Positions 1 to 5,415 of a DNA stretch of 5,627 bases are shown here, in pieces. A model generated the notes under the pieces. That model was not told the origin of the DNA and did not search any database. It saw nothing but the letters and a program-made list of their open reading frames with translations. Source of the stretch: an uncultured Hymenobacter sp. (GTDB lineage: Bacteria; Bacteroidota; Bacteroidia; Cytophagales; Hymenobacteraceae); the NCBI GenBank assembly GCA_937871705.1, contig CALMOO010000056.1:1-5627 (forward strand). The letters run 5' to 3'. Position 1 is the stretch's first letter. Every line of letters starts with the position of its first letter. The position numbers and the translations under genes were made by a program.

Positions 1-692
1 GTATAGCCCGTTGCGCCACCTTCGTCGAAGTAGGTATTAACACAGTCAATCACCAAGCTCACTGCTAGCGGGGCCTTGCTTAATATCTTCGTAAGCAGGC
101 TTTTGCTAAAATCAAGTAACTCGCCTAAAGGCACTACGTGATTAGCCAGCCCGAGGCGAAGCGCTTCATCCGCTTTCACCTGGTCGGCTGTCAGCAGCAG
201 TTCCAACGCTTTGCCTTTGCCTACGAGCTGTACCAAACGCTGCGTGCCGCCGTAGCCGGGCAATAAGCCTAGGTTTACTTCAGGCTGGCCAAAACGAGCA
301 TTTTCGGCGGCTACCCGAATGTGGCAGGCCATTGCCAGCTCGCAGCCCCCACCAAGTGCAAAGCCATTTACAGCTGCCACTACGGGCTTAGGACTGGTTT
401 CGAACTGCCGAAATACCGCTTGGCCGCGCTCAGCAGCTTCCTGCGCGCCTGGCCCGCTCAATTGAGCCAGTTCAGCAATGTCAGCTCCAGCCACAAAGGC
501 TTTTTCGCCGCTGCCCGTTAGCAGGATTCCTCGTACGGCAGTGTCGGTGAGTGCCTGGCCAATGGCTTGCCCTAGCTCAATGATTGTGCTGTTGTTCAAA
601 GCATTAAGCTTGGTTGGCCGATTGATGGTCAGCGTCAGAATGCCGGAAGTAGCATCCAAGTCATAAAGCAGGTTTTCGAAGGTTGTAGCCAT
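1..692 (-). CDS. Enoyl-CoA hydratase/isomerase family protein (crotonase fold), C-terminus cut by window edge
   Basis: I translated this frame by hand: 230 residues are open from the ATG at 692-690 to the window edge, so about 25-35 C-terminal residues of a usual ~260-residue crotonase are missing. Visible family landmarks are INRPTKLNAL (28-32 region), the oxyanion-hole segment FVAGADI (66-72), the second oxyanion segment NGFALGGGCELAMAC (109-123) and FGQPEVNLGLLPGYGGTQRL (134-153). Glu118 and Glu138 align with the two catalytic glutamates of rat mitochondrial enoyl-CoA hydratase (Glu144 and Glu164), so hydratase activity is likely: syn-addition of water to trans-2-enoyl-CoA in cytosolic fatty-acid or amino-acid breakdown. 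The family also includes isomerases, 3-hydroxybutyryl-CoA dehydratases and other CoA enzymes, and the substrate cannot be read from the sequence. The gene stands alone here, divergent from mscL, with a TACCTTTG promoter box 31 bp upstream. The ATG is the only sensible start, because the conserved N-terminal strand begins directly after it. Confidence 0.95.
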   Translation of the reverse strand, partial: MATTFENLLYDLDATSGILTLTINRPTKLNALNNSTIIELGQAIGQALTDTAVRGILLTGSGEKAFVAGADIAELAQLSGPGAQEAAERGQAVFRQFETSPKPVVAAVNGFALGGGCELAMACHIRVAAENARFGQPEVNLGLLPGYGGTQRLVQLVGKGKALELLLTADQVKADEALRLGLANHVVPLGELLDFSKSLLTKILSKAPLAVSLVIDCVNTYFDEGGATGY

Positions 693-723
693 GAGGCGCA
701 GCTAGTGATGAGCAAAGTGACGC

Positions 724-749
724 CAAAGGTACGGCTGGGCCGTTGCCAA
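724..749 (-). promoter_or_regulatory. Putative promoter of the enoyl-CoA hydratase gene (Bacteroidota type)
   Basis: On the minus strand TACCTTTG (731-724) matches the Bacteroidota -7 consensus TAnnTTTG at every fixed position. A TTG lies upstream at 749-747 as a -33 candidate, but the 15-nt gap is shorter than the usual 17-23. Transcription would start near 717-720, giving a leader of about 25-28 nt before the ATG at 692. The same octamer occurs at nearly the same distance upstream of infB, which supports the call. No experimental start site is available. Confidence 0.5.
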
Positions 750-868
750 CCCGATTTGTCGGCTGTGGCTTGCAGTTTGAACTGGTAAACAGCGCATTGA
801 GCGAGAGTATACCAGAATGTCTGCATATTGCGTCGAGATTTGTGGCGTCTAGTTAGGCTAGTATTAGG

Positions 869-890
869 CAGCTTTGGTAAAGCAAAGCTG
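869..890. promoter_or_regulatory. Perfect 8-bp inverted repeat upstream of mscL
   Basis: CAGCTTTG (869-876) and CAAAGCTG (883-890) are exact reverse complements separated by the 6-nt loop GTAAAG. On the plus strand a run of five T (896-900) follows five bases later, so in RNA form it resembles a small intrinsic terminator or attenuator; in DNA form it could be an operator for a dimeric regulator. There is no gene upstream on the plus strand that would need terminating. Its left arm overlaps the candidate -33 element of the mscL promoter. The function is not known. Confidence 0.35.
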
Positions 891-899
891 GTAGCTTTT
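873..899 (+). promoter_or_regulatory. Weak promoter candidate for mscL
   Basis: TAGCTTTT (892-899) matches the Bacteroidota -7 consensus TAnnTTTG except for the final base, and TTTG (873-876) lies 15 bp upstream as a possible -33 element, a gap shorter than usual. It would give a leader of roughly 55-60 nt before the ATG at 962. The region is T-rich, so a chance match is quite possible; no better TAnnTTTG match was seen on the plus strand between 693 and 961. Confidence 0.25.
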
Positions 900-961
900 T
901 AGTTACTACAAGATGCTGCTCATCTGTCAAAACATCTTTTTCACTTTTTCCTACACTGACA

Positions 962-1384
962 ATGAGCTTTGTTTCCGAATTCAAAGAGTTTATCTCCAAA
1001 GGCAATGTTCTCGACCTAGCGGTGGGCGTTATTATTGGAGGGGCATTTGGTAGAATCGTTACTTCGCTCACTGATGATGTTATCATGCCCATCTTGAGTG
1101 TTTTCACGAGTGGCATTGATTTCAAAGAGAAGTTTTTCGCCCTCAACGGCCAGCACTATGCCACCCTCAAAGCGGCTCAGGATGCTAAGGCTGCCGTAGT
1201 TAGCTATGGTAACTTCCTCAACGCTGTCATTTACTTTCTCATTATTGCCTTCATCATTTTCTGGGTGGTGAAAATGGCTAATAAGCTTAAAAAACCCACA
1301 CCAGTTGTTGTCGCCGCACCCGTGGCCACAAAAGACCAGGAGCTGTTGATGGAAATTCGCGATGCGTTGCGCACTGGGCGTTAG
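962..1384 (+). CDS. mscL: Large-conductance mechanosensitive channel MscL
   Basis: This 140-residue protein is an inner-membrane channel that opens under extreme membrane tension to release solutes during hypo-osmotic shock, working as a pentamer. The N-terminal amphipathic helix (about 1-12) is followed by the signature KGNVLDLAVGVIIGGAFGRIV (13-33, first membrane helix). Numbering here matches E. coli MscL: the pore and gate positions Leu19, Gly22, Val23 and Gly26 are all kept, and E. coli Lys31 is Arg31. The periplasmic loop (about 46-82) is some seven residues longer than in E. coli. TM2 is about 85-105 (rich in I, F, V), followed by the NKLKKP basic stretch, an Ala/Val/Pro linker and the C-terminal bundle helix KDQELLMEIRDALR (124-137). 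The length compares with 136 residues in E. coli. The ATG at 962 starts the conserved amphipathic helix and has no Shine-Dalgarno sequence before it. It is a single gene, divergent from the hydratase; no osmotic regulatory site was recognised. Confidence 0.97.
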   Translation: MSFVSEFKEFISKGNVLDLAVGVIIGGAFGRIVTSLTDDVIMPILSVFTSGIDFKEKFFALNGQHYATLKAAQDAKAAVVSYGNFLNAVIYFLIIAFIIFWVVKMANKLKKPTPVVVAAPVATKDQELLMEIRDALRTGR

Positions 1385-1462
1385 CAGGTTATAACTAACA
1401 ATTTTTAAGCCCTACCCCCGTTTTGCTAGTAATATCCCCCAAAGGCACTAACGGAACTTAAT

Positions 1463-1493
1463 GCGCTGGGCGCCTGGTTAGCGCCATGCTTTT
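1463..1493 (+). terminator. Possible weak intrinsic terminator after mscL
   Basis: GGCGC (1469-1473) and GCGCC (1481-1485) can form a 5-bp GC stem with a 7-nt loop, followed by ATGC and four T (1490-1493). An alternative pairing is GCGCT (1463-1467) with AGCGC (1480-1484). It sits about 80 bp after the mscL stop and just before the next gene. The stem is short and the T-run poor, so this is a weak candidate; if it is not active, mscL transcripts would read into the next gene. Confidence 0.25.
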
Positions 1494-1522
1494 GAAGAAC
1501 AACTAGCTACTTTACCTTACGC

Positions 1523-1924
1523 GTGAAAAATCTGCTTACTACCGGTCTTCTAGCCGGCTCTTTTACCCTGCTTAGTGTCTCGGTTACGCTGGCTCAAACT
1601 TCGGCGCCAGCTGGCAATGCTACCTCTGCCTCTGACCCGGCCCGTGCTCGCCGCCAGCAGCAAATGAGCCCCGAAGATGCTGCTCGCGACCAGCAACTCC
1701 AAATACTGGAAGCTCGCACGGGTAATACTAGCTTTGGGGCGGGTAGCAGCGGCTCGGCCCGCCAGTACGACAAAAGCAACGGAGCTTTTACCGTCCGTGA
1801 GTTCAAGGTTATGCGGGGCCAAAAGCAGAAGCACGGTATGTCGCGTCAAGCACCAGGTATTGACCCTAAAGGCAAGCCTCTCGTGCACGACCACGGCAAA
1901 CATAAGAAATTCTTGTTCTTCTAA
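1523..1924 (+). CDS. Small basic secreted protein of unknown function
   Basis: I do not recognise a family for this 133-residue protein. It starts with GTG and has a classical Sec signal peptide: MKNLL, a hydrophobic core (about 7-23) and a likely signal peptidase I site after VTLA (24/25). There is no lipobox and no cysteine, so it is expected to be periplasmic or secreted. The mature part (about 109 residues) is hydrophilic and low in complexity: Ala/Ser/Thr at the start, a Gln/Arg-rich helix-like stretch (ARRQQQMSPEDAARDQQLQ, about 42-60), a Gly/Ser linker (71-79), a possible folded segment AFTVREFKVMRGQK (88-101), and a His/Lys-rich tail HDHGKHKK ending in FLFF. By hand count it has 18 Arg+Lys against 9 Asp+Glu, so it is strongly basic. 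The signal peptide argues for a real gene and for the GTG start. It lies 138 bp after mscL on the same strand and is followed by the bidirectional terminator. Metal or polyanion binding by the tail is only a guess. Confidence 0.75.
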   Translation: MKNLLTTGLLAGSFTLLSVSVTLAQTSAPAGNATSASDPARARRQQQMSPEDAARDQQLQILEARTGNTSFGAGSSGSARQYDKSNGAFTVREFKVMRGQKQKHGMSRQAPGIDPKGKPLVHDHGKHKKFLFF

Positions 1925-1999
1925 AACGCCAATTGTTGCTTCAAAAGCGGAGTTTGCAAATGGCGCTCTGCCCTTTATCTAGTCCAGCTACTGAAGTAA

Positions 2000-2071
2000 G
2001 CAGTAATAGGTGAATAAACAAGAAAGGCGGCCTATATAGGCCGCCTTTCTTGTTTATTCACCTATTACTGC
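2000..2071. terminator. Perfect 72-bp palindrome; bidirectional intrinsic terminator between convergent genes
   Basis: Bases 2000-2035 are the exact reverse complement of 2036-2071, checked base by base; pairing stops at 1999/2072 (A opposite G). The centre is CCTATATAGG (2031-2040). The core has A-rich AAGAAAGGCGGCC on the left and GGCCGCCTTTCTT on the right, so each strand reads A-tract, GC-rich stem, short loop and T-rich tail, the form of a rho-independent terminator working both ways. It starts 75 bp after the stop of the small secreted protein gene and ends 55 bp before the infB stop, so it would end transcripts of both convergent genes. The 36-bp arms are far longer than terminator function needs. 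Confidence 0.9.
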
Positions 2072-2126
2072 GAATGGTATGATTCACATTCGTGAAATCT
2101 GCCTCTAGCAAGGCAGTCGGTGAGTA

Positions 2127-5100
2127 TTAAAGCTTGCGCTTGATTTCCTGTTCTTCGAAGCCCTCAATGTTGTCGCCTTCTTGCAAGTCATTGAAGTTCT
2201 TAACGCTGATACCGCACTCATAGCCTTGGCGCACTTCCGAGACATCATCTTTGAAGCGTTTGAGGTCTTGAATCTCGCCCGTGTACTGAACGATACCGTT
2301 GCGCACTACCCGCACGCGGGTCTTACGGGTGAAGGTACCGTCCGTCACCATGCAGCCGGCAATGGTGCCGACCTTGGTGATATTAAATACTTGGCGTACT
2401 TCAGCATTGGCCACCACAATCTCGTGCACAGTAGGAGCAAGCATGCCTTCCATCGCGTCCTTCACCTCATTGATGGCGTTGTAGATGATGGAGTACAAGC
2501 GAACGTCAATCTGCTCTTGCTCAGCCAAGCGGCGGGCACTCTGTGAGGGCCGTACCTGGAAGCCGATGATGATAGCGTCAGAAGCTGAAGCGAGCAATAC
2601 ATCGCTCTCCGAGATAGCGCCTACCCCCTTGCTGAGGATATTTACTTTCACTTCGGGCGTGCTAAGCTTCAGCAGCGAGTCGGAGAGGGCTTCTACCGAG
2701 CCGTCCACGTCGCCTTTCACCAAGATATTCAGCTCTTTAAACGAGCCGATTGCCAAGCGGCGGCCAATCTCGTCAAGAGTAATATGCTTCTTGGTACGGA
2801 TGCTCTGCTCACGCGCCAGTTGCTGGCGCTGGGTAGCTAGCTCACGGGCTTCACGCTCGGTTTCCATTACCTGAATACGGTCGCCGGCTTGTGGGGCACC
2901 CGTCAGGCCAAGCACCTGCACAGGAGTGGCCGGACCAGCTACTTTCTTCTTCTTGCCACGATAGTCGGTCATGGCCTTCACGCGGCCGTAGTGTGGGCCG
3001 GCTAGTACGATGTCACCAACATTGAGCGTGCCGGTTTGCACCAGTACAGTCGTTACATAGCCACGGCCTTTGTCTAGCTCAGCTTCGATAACCGTACCTA
3101 CCGCGTTGCGGTCAGGGTTGGCTTTGAGGTCAAGCAGTTCGGCTTCGAGAAGTACCTTCTCCAGCAAGTCATCTACCCCGAGACCCGACTTCGCCGATAC
3201 CTCCTGGCTCTGGTACTTGCCGCCCCACTCTTCTACCAGGATGTTCATCTGCGAAAGCTCTTCGCGGATTTTCTCTGGATTAGCCGTGGGCTTATCGACT
3301 TTGTTAAGCGCAATAATGATTGGTACACCAGCAGCCTGAGCGTGATTGATAGCCTCTTTGGTCTGCGGCATCACCGAGTCGTCAGCGGCAATTACGATGA
3401 TGGCAATATCCGTCACCTTGGCACCACGGGCACGCATAGCCGTAAAGGCTTCGTGGCCAGGCGTGTCAAGGAATGTAATTGGGTTGCCTGACTTGGTTCT
3501 TACCTCGTAAGCACCAATGTGCTGCGTAATGCCACCAGCCTCGCCTTTAGCTACACTCGCTTCGCGGATGTAGTCAAGCAGCGACGTTTTGCCATGGTCG
3601 ACGTGACCCATGATAGTGACAATCGGGGCGCGGGACTGTAAGTCTTCCGGCGCATCGGTCATATCGATGGGCTCCTCGTCCTCTTCAGCCGACAAGAATT
3701 CTACATCATAGCCAAACTCGTCGGCAATAACCGTGATAGCTTCAGCATCGAGGCGCTGGTTAATGGAAACGAACATTCCCATACCCAGACACACCTTGAT
3801 AACCTCGTTCACATTCACGTCCATCAGCGATGCGAGGTCGTTGGCCGAGATAAATTCGGTCAGCTTTAATGTCTTGGCATCAAGCTCGTTCTGGGCACGT
3901 AGTGCTTCGCGCTCTTCAGCTGCCATGCCACGCTTGTCGCGGCGATAGCGGGCACGGTTGGCTGCGGCGTTGTTTTTGCCGCCACTCAGCTTAGCCAGCG
4001 TAGCCTTGATTTGCTCCTGAATCTGCTTATCGTTCTGCTCCGGTGTAAGGGCAGGCTGCGGCGGACGGTTGGCCGTCTGGCCCGGACGGTTATTTTGGCC
4101 AGGGCTAGGACGGTTATTACCACCTTGGCCACCCGGCCGGTTGCCACCTTGCTGGCCTGGCGCATTATTCGGGCGATTGCCTTGGTAGCCACCACCGCCA
4201 CCTTGTTGGCCAGTGCCGGTGTTAGTGGTAGCGCCGCTACCCCCACCAGGCTGGCCAGGGGCGGGTAAGCGCTGGCGTTTCTTCTGGTTATTGTTAGTGC
4301 CAACGCCGCTCTTACGCACATCGGACGAAGCCACTGGGCGAGGGCCGCGGCCGCCGCCTGGTCCACGCCGGCTAGAGTCAACCGGCAGCTGAATCTTACC
4401 GAGTACAGTAAGTCCCTTAAGCTGGTCAGCCTTGGCTGTAATAGTGCCTTCCTCCGTGGCAGGAGGGGTAGGCGCATCAGCAGGGGCAGCAGTGGCTACC
4501 ACCGGAGCAGGTACTGAAGCAGGAACAGAGGCCGCTACTACGGGAGCCGGAGGTGTGGCTGGGGTAGCAGCCGGAGCCGGAACCTGAACAACTGGTGCTG
4601 GTGCAGCTACTGGAGCTGGAGCCGGAACTGGCGTTGATGCAGCCACGGGCTGAGTAACTGGCGCCTCTGCTGGCTTGGGTGCTACGGGCGCAGGTGCTGG
4701 CGCCGCTTTTGCCACGGGCGCAGCTACTGCAGGAGCCGGGGCTACAACAGGAGTTGGGGCCACTTGGGCAGGCCGAGGAGGAATAACCCGTCCTTTGCTA
4801 TCGAGCTCAATTTTGCCGAGCACTTTAAGGCCTTGTGTCTTAGGTGCTTCTGTAGGGGGGGTAGGCGCCGGAGCTACAGCTACGGGAGTAGGAGCAGGAG
4901 CCGCTGCCACAACAGGTGTAGCTTTTACTTCAGCTACTGGTGCTGGTGCTGGCGCAGCTGCTACAGGGGCAATTACGGGAGCGGGGGCTGCCACTATTGG
5001 CTTGGGGGCTGGGGCTGGTACCGGCGCAGCGGGCTTAGCGGCAGAAGCCTGCGCTTGCGCATTCAGCTCGCTTTGGCGGCGGGCCTGCGTGTGGCGCTGA

Positions 5101-5291
5101 GCTTCCTGCTTGTCCTGGGCCGAAGCGGCAAATTCTTTTTCCAACAGTGCCACCTGCTCGCCGGTGAGCTTAGTGGTAGGCTTATTTTCGACCGCAATTC
5201 CCTTGCGGGAAAGTGTCTCGACTGCCCGGTCGATGCCAATGTTCAGGTCTTTGGCCGCCTGGAGTAGCCGTTTCGGGGTTGCTTCCGCCAT
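2127..5291 (-). CDS. infB: Translation initiation factor IF-2
   Basis: IF-2 is the GTPase that brings formylmethionyl-tRNA to the 30S subunit and promotes 50S joining. The 1054-residue protein has, in order: a first IF2_N-like domain (about 1-55, PKRLLQAAKDLNIGIDRAVE); a long Ala/Pro-rich disordered segment (about 80-290); a Gly/Asn/Gln/Arg-rich segment (about 309-413); a basic helical stretch (about 435-470); a second IF2_N domain (about 474-535); the G domain with G1 GHVDHGKT (562-569), GGITQHIGA as G2, G3 DTPGH (609-613), G4 NKVD (663-666) and G5 SAK (699-701), spaced as in E. coli; domain II; domain III/C1; and C2 with YECG (1024-1027), the conserved fMet-tRNA-binding region. All GTPase motifs are intact. 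E. coli IF-2 is 890 residues; the extra length is in the disordered part. I chose ATG 5291: it begins with MAEATPKRLLQ as expected, and the in-frame TTG at 5327 lies inside the probable -7 box. It follows nusA by 124 bp on the same strand. Confidence 0.98.
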   Translation of the reverse strand: MAEATPKRLLQAAKDLNIGIDRAVETLSRKGIAVENKPTTKLTGEQVALLEKEFAASAQDKQEAQRHTQARRQSELNAQAQASAAKPAAPVPAPAPKPIVAAPAPVIAPVAAAPAPAPVAEVKATPVVAAAPAPTPVAVAPAPTPPTEAPKTQGLKVLGKIELDSKGRVIPPRPAQVAPTPVVAPAPAVAAPVAKAAPAPAPVAPKPAEAPVTQPVAASTPVPAPAPVAAPAPVVQVPAPAATPATPPAPVVAASVPASVPAPVVATAAPADAPTPPATEEGTITAKADQLKGLTVLGKIQLPVDSSRRGPGGGRGPRPVASSDVRKSGVGTNNNQKKRQRLPAPGQPGGGSGATTNTGTGQQGGGGGYQGNRPNNAPGQQGGNRPGGQGGNNRPSPGQNNRPGQTANRPPQPALTPEQNDKQIQEQIKATLAKLSGGKNNAAANRARYRRDKRGMAAEEREALRAQNELDAKTLKLTEFISANDLASLMDVNVNEVIKVCLGMGMFVSINQRLDAEAITVIADEFGYDVEFLSAEEDEEPIDMTDAPEDLQSRAPIVTIMGHVDHGKTSLLDYIREASVAKGEAGGITQHIGAYEVRTKSGNPITFLDTPGHEAFTAMRARGAKVTDIAIIVIAADDSVMPQTKEAINHAQAAGVPIIIALNKVDKPTANPEKIREELSQMNILVEEWGGKYQSQEVSAKSGLGVDDLLEKVLLEAELLDLKANPDRNAVGTVIEAELDKGRGYVTTVLVQTGTLNVGDIVLAGPHYGRVKAMTDYRGKKKKVAGPATPVQVLGLTGAPQAGDRIQVMETEREARELATQRQQLAREQSIRTKKHITLDEIGRRLAIGSFKELNILVKGDVDGSVEALSDSLLKLSTPEVKVNILSKGVGAISESDVLLASASDAIIIGFQVRPSQSARRLAEQEQIDVRLYSIIYNAINEVKDAMEGMLAPTVHEIVVANAEVRQVFNITKVGTIAGCMVTDGTFTRKTRVRVVRNGIVQYTGEIQDLKRFKDDVSEVRQGYECGISVKNFNDLQEGDNIEGFEEQEIKRKL

Positions 5292-5324
5292 TCTATAAAG
5301 TCGCGAACGATACGTTCTTGGGTG

Positions 5325-5332
5325 CAAAGGTA
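5325..5332 (-). promoter_or_regulatory. Probable internal infB promoter (-7 box TACCTTTG)
   Basis: TACCTTTG on the minus strand (5332-5325) fits the Bacteroidota -7 consensus TAnnTTTG at all fixed positions and is identical to the box before the hydratase gene. It leaves 33 bp to the infB ATG, close to the 31 bp seen there. No clear TTG -33 element was found at the usual distance; the upstream stretch is AT-rich (GATTTAATCTT). If active, it lets infB be transcribed apart from nusA. Confidence 0.5.
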
Positions 5333-5357
5333 AAGATTAAATCTGGCCAGCAGGCTA

Positions 5358-5383
5358 TAAATAGAGCCCACTGGCTCGATTTA
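5358..5383 (-). terminator. Hairpin in the nusA-infB spacer; possible weak terminator or attenuator
   Basis: Bases 5358-5368 pair with 5373-5383 with a single mismatch (5363/5378) around a 4-nt loop, including the GC-rich core GAGCC/GGCTC. On the minus strand the right arm ends in the AT-rich TATTTATAG instead of a clean T-run. It lies about 33 bp after the nusA stop and upstream of the infB promoter box, so it could partly end nusA transcripts or protect their 3' end. It could also be a chance fold. Confidence 0.35.
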
Positions 5384-5415
5384 ATAGCTTACCTGCGGGC
5401 GGTTGGCCCCGGCCC

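Noticed and set aside
782..815. Inverted repeat CTGGTA/TACCAG in the hydratase-mscL spacer
   Set aside because: Six-base arms 22 nt apart are expected by chance and no promoter element lies next to them.
635..826. 63-residue minus-strand frame spanning the hydratase promoter and start
   Set aside because: It overlaps the -7 box and the true hydratase start in another frame and shows no protein-like features.
853..1146. 97-residue open frame on the minus strand over the start of mscL
   Set aside because: It lies antisense to a certain gene (mscL), has no recognisable domain and no promoter or start context of its own.
1550..1903. 117- and 70-residue open frames on the minus strand, antisense to the small secreted protein gene
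   Set aside because: The plus-strand frame has a proper signal peptide and a natural stop before the terminator; the minus-strand products are Arg/Leu/Ala-rich, as expected of a shadow frame.
3986..4477. 163-residue minus-strand frame within infB
   Set aside because: It is an alternate frame through the low-complexity part of IF-2 and has an Arg/Leu/Ala composition caused by the underlying repeats.
4480..5050. Dense short repeats suggesting a tandem repeat array or CRISPR-like element
   Set aside because: The repetition is irregular and follows the codons of Ala-Pro-Ala-Pro-Val runs in IF-2; there are no regular spacers or conserved repeat units.
4675..5100. Plus-strand frame encoding an Ala/Gly/Thr-rich, collagen-like or antifreeze-like protein
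   Set aside because: It is the exact antisense image of the Ala/Pro-rich codons of IF-2 (GCx/CCx codons read backwards give Gly, Ala and Thr); it is not an independent gene.
5292..5327. 12-residue upstream extension of IF-2 from an in-frame TTG at 5327
   Set aside because: The TTG is inside a consensus -7 promoter box, the added residues are not IF-2-like, and ATG 5291 gives the expected MAEATPKRLLQ start.
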